Positions 42,919-52,195 are shown, numbered from the stretch's first letter. The stretch: DNA of 64,000 bases from Labilibaculum euxinicum (GCF_009795715.1 NZ_WTCR01000004.1:372001-436000); one strand, 5' to 3'. The notes: generated from the letters alone by a model not told the origin. Made by a program: numbers and translations.

Positions 42919-44335
42919 ATTACTGCTTGTTTTCATTGTTTCCTTATTGGGAATTTCTTGTGAAGCTCAGAAACCCGGGCCTAATAAATTACAGACTTAC
43001 GTGAATGAGTTTGTATCGGACAGCTGTTTTTATTCGGCCGGAATAGGAATTGTAGTCTCGGATGTGAAAACAGGTAAAAATTTAGCATCGAACCAAGCTC
43101 ATTTGGCTTTGACTCCCGCATCAACACAAAAATTAATTACAACAGCAGCTGCCCTGGAGATTTTAGGAAGCAATTATCAGTTTACAACGCAAATTGAAAC
43201 CAACGGAGAACTTCTTAAAAACGGAACTCTTGCCGGAAACCTGATTGTAAAAGGTTTTGGAGATCCAACACTGGGATCGAAATATTTTGAGAACGAAAAA
43301 CCGATTGAGCAACAGATTGCAGAGAAAATAAAGGCTCTTGGCATCCGGAAAATTAAAGGAAAAATACTGGCTGACGACTCTTATATTGAAGCCAAAATAC
43401 CAGCAACATGGATCTGGGAAGATATTGGAAATTACTACGGTGCAATTCCCAACGGACTTAGCTTTCATGATAATATGTACAGCCTGTTTTTTTCATCGGG
43501 AAAAGCCGGCACTGCAACACAATTGACAAAAACAGAACCGCAAAACACAGGATTGTTTTTCGACAATCAGGTAATCAGCTCAGCTGTTAATCGCGATTTG
43601 GCCTATATTTTTGGAGGAAATACCAGTAATCAGCGAAGAATTGAAGGCAGCATTCCACAAAACAGAGCCCAGTTTAAAGTGAAAGGTGCCCTTTTGCAGC
43701 CAAAAAACTGTTTAATCGAATCTCTGAATCAATCATTTCTGAAAGTAGGAATCTCAATCGAAAACAAGGTTTTTCCGGCTAAAGAAAGAAATTTGCTTCT
43801 TAATTTGAATTCTCCGAAGCTGAAAGATATTATAACCCTTACCAATCAAAAAAGCATCAACCTTTTTGCCGATCATCTGCTTTTCGAGATTGGAGCAAAA
43901 GAATCAGGAAAGGCAAGCTGGGAAAACGGGATTGAAGCTGTTAAAAATTTCTGGAATCAAAAAGGTCTTCCCACAAAATACCTGTCACTGTATGATGGGT
44001 GCGGACTCTCCCACTTCAACGCTGTTTCTGCAGACTTTTTCGATCAGGTTTTAAGAATCATGTATCGGAGCAGGTATTCAAATGAGTTTAGCTCTTCATT
44101 GCCTGTTTCCGGGATATCAGGGACTTTAAAATCATTTGGTCGGAATAGTGATCTGCAAGGGAACTGGAAAGCTAAAACCGGCTCGATGACCGGCGTAAGA
44201 ACTTATTGTGGCTATCTAACAACAAAATCAGGGAAAGAATACTCTGTAAGCATTTTAATTAATAATTATTCCTGCTCATCATCTGCTGTAAATATTAAAC
44301 TTTTAACTCTTTTAAATCAGCTTTATAATTCCTAA
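42911..44335 (+). CDS. dacB: D-alanyl-D-alanine carboxypeptidase/endopeptidase (PBP4, S13 family)
   Basis: Trims peptide side chains and cross-links of peptidoglycan in the periplasm. The start at 42911 (MNKLLLVFIVSLLGISCEAQK) gives 474 residues with a lipoprotein-like or plain signal; another ATG at 42902 is in frame. The catalytic SxxK is STQK in LTPASTQKLITTAAALEIL (about residue 66-69), the SxN element lies in YDGCGLSHFNAVS, and the KTG motif is in WKAKTGSMTGVRTYCGYL. The SxN region has Cys where most have Ser (DGCG vs DGSG), outside the catalytic Ser itself. It overlaps xseB by 8 bp. Confidence 0.92.
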   Translation: MNKLLLVFIVSLLGISCEAQKPGPNKLQTYVNEFVSDSCFYSAGIGIVVSDVKTGKNLASNQAHLALTPASTQKLITTAAALEILGSNYQFTTQIETNGELLKNGTLAGNLIVKGFGDPTLGSKYFENEKPIEQQIAEKIKALGIRKIKGKILADDSYIEAKIPATWIWEDIGNYYGAIPNGLSFHDNMYSLFFSSGKAGTATQLTKTEPQNTGLFFDNQVISSAVNRDLAYIFGGNTSNQRRIEGSIPQNRAQFKVKGALLQPKNCLIESLNQSFLKVGISIENKVFPAKERNLLLNLNSPKLKDIITLTNQKSINLFADHLLFEIGAKESGKASWENGIEAVKNFWNQKGLPTKYLSLYDGCGLSHFNAVSADFFDQVLRIMYRSRYSNEFSSSLPVSGISGTLKSFGRNSDLQGNWKAKTGSMTGVRTYCGYLTTKSGKEYSVSILINNYSCSSSAVNIKLLTLLNQLYNS

Positions 44336-44374
44336 CTTCAGATTGCATCTGTTTACTGATTTAATTTGATGTTT

Positions 44375-46240
44375 ATGAGAATTACAAAGCAATATTTTTC
44401 AATTGTACTCCTTCTTTTCATCTTCTGTTTTAAAGGTTTTTCCGCTAATCAGAAAGATATTTTAGTCTTAAATTCCTACCACAATGGTTTAAGTTGGACC
44501 GACTCCATCGTATCAAGTATCAAGCGGGAATTTTCAACCAAATTATCCTATTCTATTTACATAGAGGATATGGATACAAAAAGATATTTCTCGCAAAACT
44601 ATTTGAATTTGCTTGCCAAATTTTATCAGGAAAAATATAAGAATAAAAAATTCGACTTAATTATATCTACAGACAACAATGCTTATGATTTCTTATTAGA
44701 ATATAAGAATCAGATTTTTGGATCTGTACCAGTATTGTTTTGTGGTTTGAACTCAACTATTGACGTTCCGAAAGGATACAGCGGAGTTTTCGAAAATATG
44801 AATTTTTGTTCTACCATTCATCTCATTAAGGAAAATCATCCTAAATTTTCAGAACTTGTTATCGTCAGCGACAAAACCACCACAGGAAAAGTCATGGCAC
44901 AATTTGTTGAAGATGATATCAAAAACATGGAAGAATTGATTCCTTACAGAATCATTCAACCGGATAATATGCCGAATCTTCAAAAAGAACTCTCCTCGCT
45001 GGATAAAAATTCGATTGTTTTATATCTGCTTTACAATAGAGACTCTGAAGGGAAGTATTATACTTACGAAGATAGTTTTAGAGAAGTAATACCTTATTGC
45101 AAGGTGCCAATTTACTGTGTTTGGGATTTTTACATGGGTCACGGGGCTGTAGGAGGCACATTAATTACCGGTAGAAATCAAGGAAAACAAGTTGCTGAAA
45201 TGGCAAAAAGAGTCCTATCAGGTACTAGTATAGATGATATTCCTTCGCAAAAGGCAAAATACGAGAATTGTTTTGACTACAAACAACTTACTCGATTCAA
45301 TATTGACAGATCAAAACTCCCTAAAGATTCCCGAATTATAAATGAACCATACAGCTTTGTCCGCGAAAACAAAGAAATTGTTATTCTAACCCTAACAGTA
45401 TTGATTCTTCTTACAATTATTATCATTGTGATGACCATTAATATGCATTTACGAAAGGTTCGTGCTCAAAAAGAAAAAGCTCATTTGCTGGAAATAAAAG
45501 CCAATCACGAAGAACTAAAAATTGCTAAAGAAGCAGCTGAGGAATCAAGTAGATTGAAATCGGCATTTTTAGCCAATATGTCGCACGAAATCCGAACTCC
45601 AATGAATGCCATTTTGGGTTTTACCGATCTATTGGCCGGGGATTATGTAGAAAAAGAAAAACGTACCCGCTTTATCTCAATTATTCAAAGAAACACAAAA
45701 CACTTGCTTCGCTTAATCAGTGATATATTGGATATCTCGAAAATTGAGACCAATCAATTAAAAATTGTGAAAAACAAATGTGTTCTGGATAATCTATTCG
45801 TAAATCTGAATGAAATTTACGAAGCCATACTTGACTTGCATGATAATAAAAATCTTTCCATTATAACTACAGTTCCTGACGATAAAAGCATTTCTGAATT
45901 CAATACTGATACAATGCGCCTGGTTCAGATTTTCAATAACTTAATCGAAAATTCTATAAAATTTACCAACATCGGAACAATTGAAATTGGATATGATATT
46001 AAAGGAGACTTCCTCCGGTTTTTTGTGAAAGACACAGGAATCGGAATATCTGAAGACAAACAAAAAATTATTTTCGACCGTTTCCGTCAGGCTGATTTAA
46101 ATGCAGATACAAGAACATACGGAGGTACCGGATTGGGATTGGCAATCAGTAAAAGTCTGGTTGAACTTTTAGGAGGCGAAATATGGTTTACCTCGAAACT
46201 TAATGAGGGAACCACTTTCTACTTTACCATTCCGTTTTAA
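44375..46240 (+). CDS. sensor histidine kinase with periplasmic ABC-binding-protein-like input domain
   Basis: A 621-residue membrane kinase. After a signal sequence or first helix (about 8-22) comes a periplasmic domain (about 25-315) that looks like the ABC-type substrate-binding family: ILVLNSYHNGLSWTDSIVSSI, DLIISTDNNAYDFLLEY, VPVLFCGLNS, GTLITGRNQGKQVAEMAKRVLSG. A membrane helix (about 335-357) and a coiled linker lead to the HisKA box with phosphorylated His404 (SHEIRTPMNAIL) and the ATPase domain (NLIENSIKFT, DTGIGISEDKQ, GTGLGLAISKSLVELLGG). No receiver domain or neighbouring response regulator is present. The ligand is unknown. Other possible starts are 44369 and 44366. Confidence 0.9.
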   Translation: MRITKQYFSIVLLLFIFCFKGFSANQKDILVLNSYHNGLSWTDSIVSSIKREFSTKLSYSIYIEDMDTKRYFSQNYLNLLAKFYQEKYKNKKFDLIISTDNNAYDFLLEYKNQIFGSVPVLFCGLNSTIDVPKGYSGVFENMNFCSTIHLIKENHPKFSELVIVSDKTTTGKVMAQFVEDDIKNMEELIPYRIIQPDNMPNLQKELSSLDKNSIVLYLLYNRDSEGKYYTYEDSFREVIPYCKVPIYCVWDFYMGHGAVGGTLITGRNQGKQVAEMAKRVLSGTSIDDIPSQKAKYENCFDYKQLTRFNIDRSKLPKDSRIINEPYSFVRENKEIVILTLTVLILLTIIIIVMTINMHLRKVRAQKEKAHLLEIKANHEELKIAKEAAEESSRLKSAFLANMSHEIRTPMNAILGFTDLLAGDYVEKEKRTRFISIIQRNTKHLLRLISDILDISKIETNQLKIVKNKCVLDNLFVNLNEIYEAILDLHDNKNLSIITTVPDDKSISEFNTDTMRLVQIFNNLIENSIKFTNIGTIEIGYDIKGDFLRFFVKDTGIGISEDKQKIIFDRFRQADLNADTRTYGGTGLGLAISKSLVELLGGEIWFTSKLNEGTTFYFTIPF

Positions 46241-46292
46241 AAATAAAGGCGGACATTTCTGCCCACCTTCTGTATTTAATTCAATTCCTTAT

Positions 46293-47552
46293 TTAAAAGA
46301 AATAGTACAAGCCTACCGAAATTCTTGTATTTCCTACCCAATGGGTATTCTCAACTTCTGCTTTCTCAGTAACGTCGCCGTAAGAGGCGGCTGTATATTC
46401 TACTTCCAATTCCATCTTTAAATTCTCGAAACGTTTCGCAACCCGTGGCGCAATACGATACAATTCTCCAATATCTTTTCCCCGGCTATAAATCATGCCT
46501 GAAATAACTTTATCATCAGCACCCATATTTTTGGAATAACCGGCATGTAAAGCCAACTCAAAATTATTTTTAAGGTAAGAAATATCAGTCCATGTACCTA
46601 AAACCTTTATTCCAGTATAACTGGCCTCATTAGTCATAGGATTTAAACTTTTCGCTGCATATCCACCTAACATTAACACATCAGTTAAGTTGGTTCCATA
46701 AGTAGCTTGAGTCTTAAAAGTAATTGGTTTTAAATTCAATTTATAAGATGCAACCACCGCCCACGACGAAAGAGTTTCATCATTCTTCCATTTAGTTAAA
46801 TTACCATCTTCTAACGATCCTGTTGTACTTGTTAAAGATGGTTTGATGTTTTTAAACTCTCCACTTAATCCAAACACATGCTTTCCTGCATAGTAATGAA
46901 CCAGTCCCTGAAGAATAGGCAATCCTGAATTTCTTAAATATTTGTTACTCGCTCCATCGGGTCCGGTACTTGTATAATCACGCTCCGATGCAATAGCTGC
47001 CAGTAATTTCCAATGCTCCGTTTTGTAAGTGAAACGCAACTGAGGATTACGTGCAAAAGCTTTGAATGGCAATCCGGCATTGGCACCAACTGTAGTTGGA
47101 AAGATTTCAGCATCAAATAATGGTGACCATGTTTGTCCTATTAACAAAGAAGTCTTACCCCAATCCAAATTTACAAAAGCGTGACGCAAACGCAATCCAT
47201 TCACATCCGATTCTGCATTGCCGATAAACTCTGCTTCCAATAAACCATTGGTCTTCGCTCCTAAAATTTCAGGCCCTGCAATTTTTGCATTTACACGCGA
47301 CTGAATAACAGCCATATTATAAACGCCGCCTTTGTTCATGTCTTTTCCACTTCCATCTAAAAGTTCATCTTTTGGATATAGCAAGATAAATCCCTCACGG
47401 GCACTAACCGTCTGACGGGTATCGTAGGTAAATAAAGAGTGCACATAGCCTCCAAATTTAACTGAAATGTCTTGTTTTTTCTCTTGTGCTTTACCGGTAG
47501 GAATGCCAACAAAGAAAAGCATTAAAAGTAGTAGATAGTTAATTTTTTTCAT
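46293..47552 (-). CDS. outer-membrane beta-barrel protein (porin-like)
   Basis: A 419-residue exported protein starting at MKKINYLLLLMLFFVGIPTGKAQ (ATG 47552; nine upstream codons are open). The mature part is rich in alternating amphipathic strands (VKFGGYVHSLFTYDTRQ, GLRLRHAFVNLDWGKTSLLIGQTWSPLF, FALHAGYSKN) and ends in Phe (VGLYYFF), typical of an outer-membrane porin. It resembles the DcaP-like/alginate-type porins seen in Bacteroidota. Substrate unknown. It converges with the sensor kinase gene; a functional link is not shown. A -7 box is present at 47577. Confidence 0.8.
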   Translation of the reverse strand: MKKINYLLLLMLFFVGIPTGKAQEKKQDISVKFGGYVHSLFTYDTRQTVSAREGFILLYPKDELLDGSGKDMNKGGVYNMAVIQSRVNAKIAGPEILGAKTNGLLEAEFIGNAESDVNGLRLRHAFVNLDWGKTSLLIGQTWSPLFDAEIFPTTVGANAGLPFKAFARNPQLRFTYKTEHWKLLAAIASERDYTSTGPDGASNKYLRNSGLPILQGLVHYYAGKHVFGLSGEFKNIKPSLTSTTGSLEDGNLTKWKNDETLSSWAVVASYKLNLKPITFKTQATYGTNLTDVLMLGGYAAKSLNPMTNEASYTGIKVLGTWTDISYLKNNFELALHAGYSKNMGADDKVISGMIYSRGKDIGELYRIAPRVAKRFENLKMELEVEYTAASYGDVTEKAEVENTHWVGNTRISVGLYYFF

Positions 47553-47576
47553 AGATCTTATTAGTTTTTTGCGCCA

Positions 47577-47584
47577 CAAAGATA
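47577..47584 (-). promoter_or_regulatory. -7 box of the porin-like gene
   Basis: Minus strand TATCTTTG, a full match to TAnnTTTG, 24 bp before the start codon. Confidence 0.5.
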
Positions 47585-47696
47585 TACAGGAATATTAGTT
47601 TATAAGAATATTATAAAACAGCTTTTTATTCCTGTATCCAGAACAAAAGGACTTCAAAATAAAATCACAAAAACAACTGCCAATCAGTCAGATATA

Positions 47697-48314
47697 TTAA
47701 TATTCCTGATAAACTATTAACGGGCCGCCTTCAAATTCAATTCGGAAACTGTCCCCCATCGATTCATTTAGGGTTCCCTGATTCATCAGTTCCAGTTTTT
47801 GCTCTGTTAATGCATATCGTAAGTTGGCAGTAGAAATTAGAGTCTCCGCGTTTGGAGAAAATATTGAAACTTGCTGACGGGTGTAACTGTCGAAGTTTTT
47901 TGAGCGGAGAATAGGTGTAAAACAACCATAATCGGTAAGCATTTTTACACGAATTTTTTTTGCATATTGTGGCAGTAGAAACACATTTCCAATCATATGA
48001 TCGTCACGCTGTCCGGTTGCTCCAACAATAGTAACCTGAGAAAATTTATTTTCCAGACACCAATTAATGGCTTTGGTTAAATCATTACTGTCCTGATTGG
48101 CAAAATGGTGAATGATATCGCGGTATTTCCATTTCATTTCCGGATTTAAAGAATCCAGATCGCCTACAATTGCGAAAGGCTCAATTCCCGCTTCATCCAA
48201 TTTATTAATTGCTCCATCGCAGCAAACAATATATTTTGAGGATTTTAATTCGTTTAAAGGAATTTTGTGTGTAGGGAATGAACCATTAGCCAGAATTACC
48301 GCTTTCTTTTGCAT
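47697..48314 (-). CDS. thiamine pyrophosphokinase
   Basis: Phosphorylates thiamine directly to thiamine pyrophosphate with ATP. The 205-residue protein has the family marks CCDGAINKLDEAG, PFAIVGDLDSLNPEMK, QDSNDLTKAINWCLE and GATGQRDDHMIGNVFLL, which line the ATP and thiamine sites, and a C-terminal beta-sandwich. It is the last gene of the TPP-riboswitch operon, 53 bp after the permease. Together they form a complete import-and-activate route, so thiamine synthesis is not needed for this path. Confidence 0.93.
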   Translation of the reverse strand: MQKKAVILANGSFPTHKIPLNELKSSKYIVCCDGAINKLDEAGIEPFAIVGDLDSLNPEMKWKYRDIIHHFANQDSNDLTKAINWCLENKFSQVTIVGATGQRDDHMIGNVFLLPQYAKKIRVKMLTDYGCFTPILRSKNFDSYTRQQVSIFSPNAETLISTANLRYALTEQKLELMNQGTLNESMGDSFRIEFEGGPLIVYQEY

Positions 48315-48367
48315 GCTTACTTAATCTAAATCTTTCAGAATTTGAATTTTATCAAACACAAAAGTAA

Positions 48368-48958
48368 TTATTCGCGGGAAATTGCTTCAGTATTAAGCAT
48401 ATCTTTTTTCCATTGAATATATCCTACCACTGCCAAAACAGTATAAAAAAAGAAAAGAACAGAGGTTGGATACAATCCTTTATAGATATACAGCCCCAAA
48501 GAAACCGCATTTACAATTACCCAAACCAGCCATTGCTCTAGAATTTTCCGCGCCAGCATCCAGGTAGCAACAATACTCAAGGCTGTTGTGAAAGCATCCC
48601 AATATGGAATAGAAGCATCAGTAAAAGTTACCAATATATATGAGATTACCGCATAAATTAACATGCTGGCTCCGAAAAGAATTAAAAACAATTCCTTCGA
48701 TAATTTGCTTACTGGAAGTTCTTTCTGACTAGTTCCTTTCGACCAAACAATCCAACCGTAAATACTAATAAAAACATAGTAGAATTGAAGAGACATGTCG
48801 GCATACAACTTGGCAATAAAAAACACATAAATGTACATCACCGAGGTTAAAAGCCCAACCGGCCACAACCATTTATTCTGTTTGATTTCTAAAAAAAGAA
48901 AGATTAAACCGGCAACGGTTCCAATTATTTCAATGATATTATCAACAATCCAATTCAT
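48368..48958 (-). CDS. pnuT: PnuC/PnuT-type vitamin transporter, probably thiamine
   Basis: A 196-residue inner-membrane permease of the PnuC family with about seven helices. The start is ATG 48958 (MNWIVDNIIEIIGTVAGLIFLFLEIKQNKWLWPVG). The Trp-rich EIKQNKWLWPVG, FYGW-like ISIYGWIVW and C-terminal LYPTSVLFFFYTVLAVVGYIQWKK are typical. PnuC proteins move unphosphorylated vitamins by facilitated diffusion with trapping by a kinase. Placement between the TPP-riboswitch-controlled TonB receptor and thiamine pyrophosphokinase makes thiamine, not nicotinamide riboside, the likely cargo. Confidence 0.88.
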   Translation of the reverse strand: MNWIVDNIIEIIGTVAGLIFLFLEIKQNKWLWPVGLLTSVMYIYVFFIAKLYADMSLQFYYVFISIYGWIVWSKGTSQKELPVSKLSKELFLILFGASMLIYAVISYILVTFTDASIPYWDAFTTALSIVATWMLARKILEQWLVWVIVNAVSLGLYIYKGLYPTSVLFFFYTVLAVVGYIQWKKDMLNTEAISRE

Positions 48959-48973
48959 GCTGTTAGAATATAT

Positions 48974-49007
48974 TTTGCAGGGACACAACCTACTGTGTCC
49001 CTGCAAA
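48974..49007 (-). promoter_or_regulatory. 14-bp intercistronic hairpin between TonB receptor gene and pnuT
   Basis: TTTGCAGGGACACA (48974-48987) pairs perfectly with TGTGTCCCTGCAAA (48994-49007) around a 6-base loop. On the minus strand the stem is followed by ATATATTC, not a T-run, so it is a weak terminator at most and more likely a processing or stability element protecting the upstream receptor mRNA. Confidence 0.65.
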
Positions 49008-49012
49008 TTTAT

Positions 49013-51478
49013 TTAAAATCTTACTGTTACGCCAGCAAGAAAGTTAATTCCTGCTTGTGGAAAATACCCATCCATTTTATAACGTGTACCTCCTGTATTG
49101 TAACTATAAACCCAAGCATTCGACTCATATTCCTCATCGAACAAATTATTTACCTGAAGATGTATTCTCATACTTTTGAATATATTACTTTTTATATCGT
49201 ATGATAAATTCAGGTTTGAAACAAAGTAAGCATTCAATTTACGATCACTACTTGATGTATTATCGATAAACTGCTCATCAACAAACTGAGAAGATAACTG
49301 AGCGGTAAATCCTGATTTTTGGTATGTAAACATCGAATTAGCAGTTACTTCAGGAGAAAAAGCAAGCTTTGTAGTACCTAAACTTGTTGCAATTTGACCT
49401 CCGTTATCCCAATCATCAACATATTCTGTAAAATTCTTAATCTTATTTCTGCTTAAAGTGATATTTCCACTCCAGTCAAATTCTTTAGAAATCTTCACTC
49501 CTCCACTAAACTCAGCTCCCATTCTGTAACTATCCGCAACATTTACCATAATGGCACTTCCAACATCATTAATTTGTCCGGTAAGTACCAACTGGTCCTT
49601 ATAGTCCATGTAGTAAAGGTTTGCCTCAAAGAATACATTTGAACGAGTAAATTTATAACCAAATTCGTAATCGAATAAACGTTCACTTGTTGGTGTCTTT
49701 CCTAGCTCAGCATCGGTATAATTACTTCTGTTAGGCTCTCTGTTTGCAACTGCAAGAGAAGCAAAAAATCTGTTAGAATTATTCAATTGTAGATTTAAAC
49801 CCAATTTTGGATTAAAAAACACAAAATCATGCTTCTGAGTCAGATCGCGAAAATCATCATCAATTCCTTCAATTTCATAATTAATACCACGTACCTGCAT
49901 ATCTGCATAAATGCTAAACTGTTCGGAGATTGCAATGTTGGCTTTTAAATATGTATTGTAATCTGTTTTGGTTCCTGTACTTGAATAATACTCATGATCA
50001 AGGAAAGTATCACCAGCATTTTTCATCCAACGAATTTTACCATAATGATCACCCTCATATTTATTCAAAGCACCACCCCAAACCAAATCAACAGTAGAGA
50101 AAGAATGACTCAAAGAAAAAACAGTTCCATAAAAATCATTATTCAACCATTTTCTTCTGATCACATCTGTTTTGGTGATACTTTCACTTCCAATTACAAT
50201 TGGATCTAATCCATATTTACTCAATTTATCGTTTGGTTTAAACTGCTCATAGTATCCTTCACCATGCGTATAATGCAAGCCAATATTCAGTTTTGTGTTT
50301 TCTGATAACAAATGAGTTAAGAATAATTGCGAATGTTTCTGCCAATAATTATCGGTTTCATTCTTGTAGGTATACAAATTGTAAGTTCTGCTATCTGAAG
50401 CTTTCATAAAATCAACAGCCTCCTGACTTAGTAACCAGTTATCTGCATATTCCTGCATTCCAGCCTCATCATTGTTTAATCTCACACTAGGAACACCATT
50501 CCATGCTTGATAAGTTTGCTCTTTTCCTGCAAAAAAATTGGCTTTAATACTTGTTTTTTCGCCATAGTATCCTCCTGAAAGAAAAACAGATTGCAAATCA
50601 GTTTTCGCTCTATCGATGTAACCATCAGAAGTAATTTTAGATAAACGTGCATCGAAAGAAAATCCATTCTTTCCTAGTCCTGTTCCAACTTTAACCGTAT
50701 TTTTAAACGTATTAAATGATCCGGCAGAACTTGCAATTTCAGCATATGCTTCCGAAGCAACTTTCGAAGTTTGAAGATTTACTGTTGCACCAAAAGCAGC
50801 TGCTCCATTCGTAGATGTACCCACTCCACGCTGAATTTGAATATCTTCTACCGAAGATGCAAAATCAGGCATATTTACCCAATAAACACCATGAGATTCA
50901 GAATCGTTCAAAGGAATACCATCAATGGTTACATTAATTCGATTCGCATCAGTTCCTCTTACTCTAAATCCAGTATAACCAACTCCCGATCCGGCATCCG
51001 ATGTCGTTACAAACGAAGGTGTAGACGATAAAATCATGGGAATATCCTGCCCTAAATTTCGAGCAACAATTTCGTCCTTTTTCACATTGGTGAGAGCTAC
51101 TGGTGTTTTACGATCTGCACGGGTAGCAGCAACAAGAACCTCATCGGCCATAATGGCAGATGCTTCCAAATTAAAGTCAATTTCTTCTGACTTAGCCAGC
51201 TTCACTTCTTTTTGAGCACTTTCATAACCCAAAAATGAAACCACAAAACTATAGTTTCCTTCTTTTAAATTCTGAAACCTGTATGTACCATTCGAACTGG
51301 CAACGGTTCCTAAATAAGTTCCCTTTACTGCGATTGTGGCACCCGGAAGTGCTTTGCCTGCTTTATCGGTAACTTTACCAGTTACGGTAAGTTGAGAGAA
51401 TCCGATAAAACATACAAATTGCAATAAAATTAACACTGCAGCTCTGCGCAAAACACAGTTCATCTTTCTTGTAAACAT
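49013..51478 (-). CDS. TonB-dependent outer-membrane receptor, probably for thiamine
   Basis: An 821-residue receptor that brings its ligand across the outer membrane using TonB energy. Signal region about 1-28, then a carboxypeptidase-regulatory-like domain (LTVTGKVTDKAGKALPGATIAVKGTYLGTVASSNGTYRF, about 29-107), a plug domain (about 115-235; GTDANRINVTIDGIPLNDSE, VEDIQIQRGVGTSTNGAAAFGATVNL) and a beta-barrel ending GINFLAGVTVRF. The TPP riboswitch upstream and thiamine permease and kinase downstream identify the ligand by context, matching the known Bacteroidota thiamine operon plan of receptor, PnuT and kinase. Confidence 0.92.
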   Translation of the reverse strand: MFTRKMNCVLRRAAVLILLQFVCFIGFSQLTVTGKVTDKAGKALPGATIAVKGTYLGTVASSNGTYRFQNLKEGNYSFVVSFLGYESAQKEVKLAKSEEIDFNLEASAIMADEVLVAATRADRKTPVALTNVKKDEIVARNLGQDIPMILSSTPSFVTTSDAGSGVGYTGFRVRGTDANRINVTIDGIPLNDSESHGVYWVNMPDFASSVEDIQIQRGVGTSTNGAAAFGATVNLQTSKVASEAYAEIASSAGSFNTFKNTVKVGTGLGKNGFSFDARLSKITSDGYIDRAKTDLQSVFLSGGYYGEKTSIKANFFAGKEQTYQAWNGVPSVRLNNDEAGMQEYADNWLLSQEAVDFMKASDSRTYNLYTYKNETDNYWQKHSQLFLTHLLSENTKLNIGLHYTHGEGYYEQFKPNDKLSKYGLDPIVIGSESITKTDVIRRKWLNNDFYGTVFSLSHSFSTVDLVWGGALNKYEGDHYGKIRWMKNAGDTFLDHEYYSSTGTKTDYNTYLKANIAISEQFSIYADMQVRGINYEIEGIDDDFRDLTQKHDFVFFNPKLGLNLQLNNSNRFFASLAVANREPNRSNYTDAELGKTPTSERLFDYEFGYKFTRSNVFFEANLYYMDYKDQLVLTGQINDVGSAIMVNVADSYRMGAEFSGGVKISKEFDWSGNITLSRNKIKNFTEYVDDWDNGGQIATSLGTTKLAFSPEVTANSMFTYQKSGFTAQLSSQFVDEQFIDNTSSSDRKLNAYFVSNLNLSYDIKSNIFKSMRIHLQVNNLFDEEYESNAWVYSYNTGGTRYKMDGYFPQAGINFLAGVTVRF

Positions 51479-51554
51479 TGTTTATAAGTTAAAACGTTAA
51501 TAATATATTGCAATGAGGTTGTAATAAGATCAGGTTGGCGAAAAGTTAATTCGC

Positions 51555-51634
51555 AATTTTCCCTACGCCGGCATTATCCGGATCAGGTTTAAAGGGTATG
51601 ATCTCAGCCTGTTATTTAAGGCACCCCACTGTGA
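51555..51634 (-). ncRNA. TPP riboswitch (THI element)
   Basis: On the minus strand the element reads GGGGTGCC, then CTGAGATCATACCC (the invariant CUGAGA and AUACCC), then AACCTGATCCGGATAATGCC and GCGTAGGGAA, with all hallmark blocks in order. GGGGTGCC-side and pyrophosphate-binding helices can both be drawn. It lies in the leader of the TonB receptor gene, about 80 bp before the start codon, and should lower expression when thiamine pyrophosphate is plentiful. Confidence 0.96.
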
Positions 51635-51642
51635 TTTTGCGA

Positions 51643-51673
51643 CAAAGGTAATCGGAAATAGTTCAAAAACAAA
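51643..51673 (-). promoter_or_regulatory. promoter of the thiamine operon
   Basis: Minus strand TTTG (51673-51670), a 19-bp spacer and TACCTTTG (51650-51643): an exact match to the Bacteroidota consensus TTTG-N19-TAnnTTTG. The predicted start is near 51636, right at the riboswitch. The -33 box lies in the T-tract of the upstream thioredoxin terminator. Confidence 0.8.
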
Positions 51674-51698
51674 AGAGCCGGCTAAATGCCGGCTCTTT
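51670..51698 (-). terminator. terminator of the exported thioredoxin gene
   Basis: AAAGAGCCGGC (51672-51682) pairs perfectly with GCCGGCTCTTT (51688-51698); on the minus strand TGTTTTTG follows, and that tract also forms the -33 region of the thiamine operon promoter. Confidence 0.8.
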
Positions 51699-51727
51699 CT
51701 AAAACCTAAACTTTCTTTTTTTCAACC

Positions 51728-52171
51728 CTATTTAATTGATTCAGGTGCATTAACACCCAAAACATCCTTTATAGCTTTTACGAATGTTTCTTTTGGTAAA
51801 GCTCCCTGTGCCATTGTTGGCTTTCCTTTAACAGGAATAAACAAAAAACTTGGTATGCTTTTAATTCCAAATGCCCCGGAAACCATTGGCGATTTATCGG
51901 TGTCAACTTTGTAAATCTGAATGTCCTGGCCATATTCCTTTTGAAGCTCCTCAAGCACAGGCGCAACACGTTTACACGGACCACACCATGTTGCATAAAA
52001 ATCAACGATTACAGGTTTATCCCCCTTAAAATTCCATTCTTTACTATTTGTAAAATCAAATACCTTCTCCTTAAAACTATTATCATCCAAGTGGATGACT
52101 TCATTTGCTGCCTGGGAAAATGCACTTAAGTTTATCATTGTTACAAAAAATGCAAAAAATATTTTTTTCAT
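51728..52171 (-). CDS. exported thioredoxin-fold protein
   Basis: A 147-residue thioredoxin with a signal peptide (MKKIFFAFFVTMINLSAFSQ, ATG 52171). The redox-active WCGPC is in VIVDFYATWCGPCKRVAPVLEEL, followed by the conserved Asp-rich strand IYKVDTD and the cis-Pro loop IKSIPSFLFI. It probably acts in the periplasm as a disulfide reductase or exchange protein. It is a close paralogue of the cytosolic protein encoded 0.2 kb upstream, sharing the unusual VFDFTNSKEWNFKGDKP-like front and the GKPTMAQGALPKETF tail pattern. Its leader RNA contains two hairpins. Confidence 0.93.
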   Translation of the reverse strand: MKKIFFAFFVTMINLSAFSQAANEVIHLDDNSFKEKVFDFTNSKEWNFKGDKPVIVDFYATWCGPCKRVAPVLEELQKEYGQDIQIYKVDTDKSPMVSGAFGIKSIPSFLFIPVKGKPTMAQGALPKETFVKAIKDVLGVNAPESIK

Positions 52172-52195
52172 GTGTCTAAATTTGTTTTTTATTGC

